Source: Pseudomonadota bacterium
Lineage (GTDB): Bacteria > Pseudomonadota > Gammaproteobacteria > Xanthomonadales > Xanthomonadaceae
Assembly: GCA_023391775.1 (NCBI GenBank)
Contig: JAEWAG010000035.1
Coordinates: forward strand, 1 to 8,011
Direction: 5' to 3'
Length of the DNA stretch: 8,011 nt
A model generated the notes under the pieces. The model saw nothing but the letters and a program-made list of their open reading frames with translations. It made no database searches and was not told the origin of the DNA. Position 1 is the first letter of the stretch. Each line of letters opens with the position of its first letter. Made by a program: the position numbers and the translations under genes. Positions 5,853-8,011 of this stretch are shown here, one piece after another.

Positions 5853-6299
5853 ATGAAGAAGATCGAGATCCATACCGATGGCGCCTGCTCGGGCAATCCC
5901 GGGCCCGGTGGCTGGGGCGCGCTGCTGCGCTACAACGCGCACGAGCGCGAACTGTCCGGCGGCGAGGCCAACACCACCAACAACCGCATGGAACTGATGG
6001 CCGCCATCAGCGGGCTGGAAGCGCTGACCGAGCCGTGCGACGTGGTGCTGTTCAGCGACTCCCAATACGTGCGCCTGGGCATCACCGAATGGATGCCCGG
6101 CTGGGTGCGCCGCGGCTGGAAGACCGCCGGCGGCGATCCGGTGAAGAACCGCGACCTATGGGAGCGGCTGCACGCCGCCTGCCAGCGCCACCGCATCGAC
6201 TGGCGCTGGGTGAAGGGCCACAACGGCGACCCGGACAACGAGCGCGTGGACGCTATCGCCCGCGCCGCCTCCCAGCAGGCCCGGGCCGCGGCGCGGTAA
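5853..6299 (+). CDS. rnhA: Ribonuclease HI
   Basis: This 148-residue enzyme cuts the RNA strand of RNA/DNA hybrids, removing R-loops and helping primer removal. All catalytic residues are present: [16 protein letters not shown] (D9), NNRMELMA (E47), LFSDSQYV (D69), VKGHNG (H123) and ERVDAIAR (D133). Each is one position earlier than in the E. coli enzyme. The basic handle region reads [20 protein letters not shown] (84-103). AGGA (5844-5847) lies 5 nt before the ATG, giving a usable ribosome-binding site. It follows the methyltransferase-like gene by 16 bp and precedes dnaQ by 10 bp, all in one direction. In E. coli rnhA is divergent from dnaQ, so the orientation here differs. Confidence 0.97.
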   Translation: MKKIEIHTDGACSGNPGPGGWGALLRYNAHERELSGGEANTTNNRMELMAAISGLEALTEPCDVVLFSDSQYVRLGITEWMPGWVRRGWKTAGGDPVKNRDLWERLHAACQRHRIDWRWVKGHNGDPDNERVDAIARAASQQARAAAR

Positions 6300-6302
6300 A
6301 CT
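6297..6302 (+). promoter_or_regulatory. -10-like box for a leaderless dnaQ mRNA
   Basis: TAAACT overlaps the rnhA stop codon and is followed by exactly seven bases and then the dnaQ ATG, the same geometry as the TAGAAT box before the methyltransferase-like gene. It matches the -10 consensus at four of six positions. No Shine-Dalgarno lies in the 10-bp gap, and no -35 is evident. Translation by read-through from rnhA remains possible. Confidence 0.38.
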
Positions 6303-6309
6303 TGCGCCG

Positions 6310-7050
6310 ATGCGCCAGATCAACCTCGATACCGAAACCACTGGCCTGGAGTGGAAGAAGGGCAACCGCGTGGTCGAGATCGGCTGCGTGGAGCTGCTGG
6401 AGCGCCGCCCGAGCGGACGCAACTTCCACCGCTACCTGCGGCCGGACTGCGAGTTCGAAGCCGGCGCCCAGGAAGTCACCGGCCTGACCCTGGAGTTCCT
6501 GGCCGACAAGCCGCGCTTCGAGGAGGTCGTCGACGAGTTCCTCGCGTACATCGACGGCGCGGAACTGATCATCCACAACGCGGCATTCGACCTGGGCTTC
6601 CTGGATTCGGAGCTGTCGCGCTGCGGCGCGCACCTGGGCCGCATCATCGACCGCTGCAACGTCGTCGACACCCTGCTGCTGGCGCGCGAGCGCTACCCCG
6701 GCCAGCGCAACTCGCTGGACGCGCTGTGCAAGCGCCTGGGCGTGGACAACTCGCACCGCCAGCTGCACGGCGCGCTGCTCGACGCGCAGATCCTGGCCGA
6801 CGTTTACATCGCCCTGACCTCCGGGCAGGAGGAGATCGGCTTTGGCGAGGTTGAAGCGGCCACCCGGGCGGCGGCATCGAGCTCGATCAGCTTTGCCCCG
6901 GTCACCGCCGAGCGCATGCGCGTGGCGGCGCTTCCGTCGGAAGTGGAGGCACATGCCCGCCGGCTCGCGCACCTGCGCAAGAAGGCCGGGCGCGCCTTGT
7001 GGGACCAGTACGAGCCGCTGCCGGAAGCCGAGGAACTGCAGCCGGCCTGA
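6310..7050 (+). CDS. dnaQ: DNA polymerase III epsilon subunit (3'-5' proofreading exonuclease)
   Basis: This 246-residue protein removes misincorporated bases within the replicative polymerase core. The DEDDh exonuclease motifs are complete: Exo I LDTETTG (D7, E9), Exo II IIHNAAFDLGFLDSEL (D94), and Exo III with H153 and D158 in QLHGALLDAQILADVY. After the nuclease domain, GQEEIGF (172-178) has the Q-x-x-hydrophobic-x-F form of a beta-clamp binding site, at the place where E. coli epsilon carries its own. A flexible Ala/Ser-rich linker follows (about 180-200). The C-terminal helix AHARRLAHLRKKAGRALW (214-231) corresponds to the segment that binds the alpha subunit. No Shine-Dalgarno is present; a -10-like box suggests a leaderless transcript. 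The stop lies 9 bp from the stop of the converging phosphatase gene. Confidence 0.96.
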   Translation: MRQINLDTETTGLEWKKGNRVVEIGCVELLERRPSGRNFHRYLRPDCEFEAGAQEVTGLTLEFLADKPRFEEVVDEFLAYIDGAELIIHNAAFDLGFLDSELSRCGAHLGRIIDRCNVVDTLLLARERYPGQRNSLDALCKRLGVDNSHRQLHGALLDAQILADVYIALTSGQEEIGFGEVEAATRAAASSSISFAPVTAERMRVAALPSEVEAHARRLAHLRKKAGRALWDQYEPLPEAEELQPA

Positions 7051-7059
7051 GCCGCGCCT

Positions 7060-7764
7060 TCAGTGGCAGCGCACCACCACCGCGGTGACGTTGTCCGAGC
7101 CGCCTGCATCCAGCGCCGCGGCCACCAGGATGTCCACGCACTCCTGCGCGCTGCAGTCCTGGTAGCCCAATACCTCGGCGATGCGCGCGTCGTCGACTTC
7201 CTCGGTCAGGCCGTCGCTGCACAGCAGCAGCTGTACGCCGGGGCGCAGTTGGCCGGACATGGTGGCCACTTTCAGATGCGCCGGATCGGTCACGCCCAGG
7301 GCCTGGGTCACGACGCTGCGCTGCGGATGCGAGCGCGCCTGTTCGGCGGTGAGCGCGCCCTGGGCAATCAGGTCCTGGACGAAGCTGTGGTCCTGGCTGA
7401 GCTGGGCCAGGCGGCCGTCGCGCCACAGGTAGGCGCGGCTGTCGCCGATCCACGCCACCTCGAAGCGGTCGCCTTCCACCCGCAGGACCACGGCGGTGGT
7501 GCCCATCGGCAGGGCGTCGTTGCGCCGGCGCGAGGCGCGGATGATCTCCTCGTCCGCCACCCGCAGCGCCTGCGCCAGCGGCGTCCCCTTGCGCACCTCG
7601 CGCACGATCGCCTCGCGGGCCAGCGCACTGGCAACCTCGCCACAGGCGTGGCCGCCCATGCCATCGGCAACCAGCCACAGGCCCAGCTCGCTGTCGCCGT
7701 AGTAGGTGTCCTCGTTCAGCGCCCGGCGCAGGCCGGGATGGGTGAGGTGTCCGGATTCGATCAT
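7060..7764 (-). CDS. PP2C-type Ser/Thr protein phosphatase
   Basis: This is a 234-residue soluble metal-dependent phosphatase of the bacterial PP2C/Stp group. Such enzymes dephosphorylate Ser/Thr residues on proteins, usually reversing a Hanks-type kinase. The motifs are ordered as expected: RRALNEDTYY (13-22, E18, D19), VADGMGGHACGEVAS (32-46, D34), GTTAVVL (88-94), AWIGDSRAYLWRDG (104-117), QDHSFVQDLI (124-133), LLLCSDGLTEEVDD (179-192, D184) and GGSDNVTAVVV (221-231, D224). There is no signal peptide or membrane segment. The start at 7764 (MIESGHLTHPGLRRALNEDT) fits the compact family N terminus, but it lacks a Shine-Dalgarno; in-frame ATGs at 7806 and 7854 add sequence without family features. 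No partner kinase lies in the window. In other genomes such phosphatases sit with type VI secretion or FHA/kinase genes, which cannot be judged here. Confidence 0.92.
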   Translation of the reverse strand: MIESGHLTHPGLRRALNEDTYYGDSELGLWLVADGMGGHACGEVASALAREAIVREVRKGTPLAQALRVADEEIIRASRRRNDALPMGTTAVVLRVEGDRFEVAWIGDSRAYLWRDGRLAQLSQDHSFVQDLIAQGALTAEQARSHPQRSVVTQALGVTDPAHLKVATMSGQLRPGVQLLLCSDGLTEEVDDARIAEVLGYQDCSAQECVDILVAAALDAGGSDNVTAVVVRCH

Positions 7765-7806
7765 GGAGGCGGCGCGGGCCCGGTTGCAGGAGGGTGGTGC
7801 AATCAT

Positions 7807-7879
7807 CCGGGGCGGCCGCTCCCCGGGCAAGGCGTGCGACCGCACGCGATTCATGCCCGCGCAGCTTGTCCACGCGGGC
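7807..7879. repeat. Three successive inverted repeats upstream of PP2C and tRNA-Ser
   Basis: CCGGGG (7807-7812) pairs with CCCCGG (7821-7826). GCGTGCG (7832-7838) pairs with CGCACGC (7841-7847) across two bases. GCCCGCG (7855-7861) pairs with CGCGGGC (7873-7879) and encloses the -35 box of the tRNA-Ser promoter. They share no common sequence. Depending on the strand transcribed they could be leader hairpins of the phosphatase mRNA or protein-binding sites. High GC raises the chance of such pairs. Confidence 0.45.
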
Positions 7880-7894
7880 GCAGGCCCGTATCAT
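7866..7894 (+). promoter_or_regulatory. Sigma-70 promoter of tRNA-Ser
   Basis: TTGTCC (7866-7871) and TATCAT (7889-7894) are separated by 17 bp and match consensus at four and five of six positions. Transcription would begin near 7901, about 22 nt before the mature tRNA. This is the clearest promoter in the window. Confidence 0.7.
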
Positions 7895-7900
7895 TCACCG

Positions 7901-7916
7901 CCCGGCTGCGGCCGGG
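7901..7916 (+). other. Leader hairpin of the tRNA-Ser precursor
   Basis: CCCGGC (7901-7906) and GCCGGG (7911-7916) form a perfect six-pair stem closed by TGCG, a member of the stable UNCG loop class with the preferred C-G closing pair. It would fill nearly the whole 5' leader and end six bases before the mature 5' end, where RNase P cuts. Confidence 0.5.
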
Positions 7917-7922
7917 ACCACC

Positions 7923-8011
7923 GGAGAGGTGGCAGAGTGGTTGAATGTACCTGACTCGAAATCAGGCAGGCGTTTATAGCGCCTCGGGGGTTCGAATCCC
8001 CCCCTCTCCGC
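7923..8011 (+). tRNA. tRNA-Ser (anticodon CGA), last two bases outside the window
   Basis: A class II tRNA reading UCG codons. The acceptor arms GGAGAGG (7923-7929) and CCTCTCC (8003-8009) pair fully. The anticodon stem CCTGA/TCAGG holds the loop CTCGAAA with anticodon CGA at 7957-7959. The long variable arm typical of tRNA-Ser is formed by AGGCG (7968-7972) and CGCCT (7980-7984). The T arm is GGGGG-TTCGAAT-CCCCC. Discriminator G8010 and the first C of CCA end the window. Confidence 0.96.

Noticed and set aside
7765..7854. Longer phosphatase starts at 7806 or 7854
   Set aside because: They add sequence without PP2C features, crossing the inverted repeats. They are not excluded, because the 7764 start also lacks a Shine-Dalgarno.
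1..8011. A novel mobile, defence or biosynthetic system
   Set aside because: All substantial coding sequence is explained by housekeeping families. No transposase, integrase, CRISPR-like array, terminal repeat or compositional break was seen.

Overview
This window of about 8 kb is very GC-rich. It carries housekeeping genes whose order and protein features point to a gammaproteobacterium of the family Xanthomonadaceae (Lysobacter, Luteimonas or Xanthomonas type). The assignment rests on remembered protein style, on the hupB / tRNA-Val / tRNA-Asp / ppiD order, and on the mltD-gloB / yafS-like / rnhA / dnaQ block; no search was run. I found no mobile element, CRISPR array, toxin-antitoxin pair, phage gene or defence system.

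Left part (1-3130, all + strand). A short reading frame ends at 74 and may be the tail of an upstream gene, possibly lon, followed by a GC-rich hairpin. Next come hupB (HU, nucleoid protein) with a good promoter embedded in a near-perfect palindrome, tRNA-Val(TAC), tRNA-Asp(GTC) and a strong intrinsic terminator. A 64-bp block of 6- and 7-base tandem repeats follows, then ppiD, a membrane-anchored periplasmic folding factor that ends at a second strong terminator.

Middle part (3222-7050). mltD (lytic transglycosylase with LysM) and gloB (glyoxalase II) lie on the minus strand as a coupled pair sharing an ATGA overlap. Their partner block, a degenerate YafS-like methyltransferase, rnhA (RNase HI) and dnaQ (Pol III proofreading subunit), runs on the plus strand. 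The gloB and methyltransferase start codons are only 12 bp apart. The methyltransferase gene and dnaQ each have a -10-like hexamer exactly 7 nt before the ATG and no Shine-Dalgarno, which suggests leaderless transcripts.

Right part (7060-8011). A PP2C-type Ser/Thr phosphatase gene on the minus strand converges on dnaQ with 9 bp between them. It is separated by a region rich in inverted repeats from tRNA-Ser(CGA), which has a clear promoter and a small leader hairpin and is cut by the window end two bases before its 3' terminus.

The genes do not form one pathway. They combine nucleoid structure, translation, envelope protein folding, peptidoglycan turnover, methylglyoxal detoxification, RNA/DNA hybrid removal, replication fidelity and protein dephosphorylation. 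The points worth a second look are regulatory: leaderless starts, the palindromic hupB promoter, the intergenic repeat tract and the inverted repeats before tRNA-Ser. Two protein points also stand out: a PpiD with apparently complete parvulin active-site residues, and a methyltransferase-like protein without a visible SAM-binding motif I.
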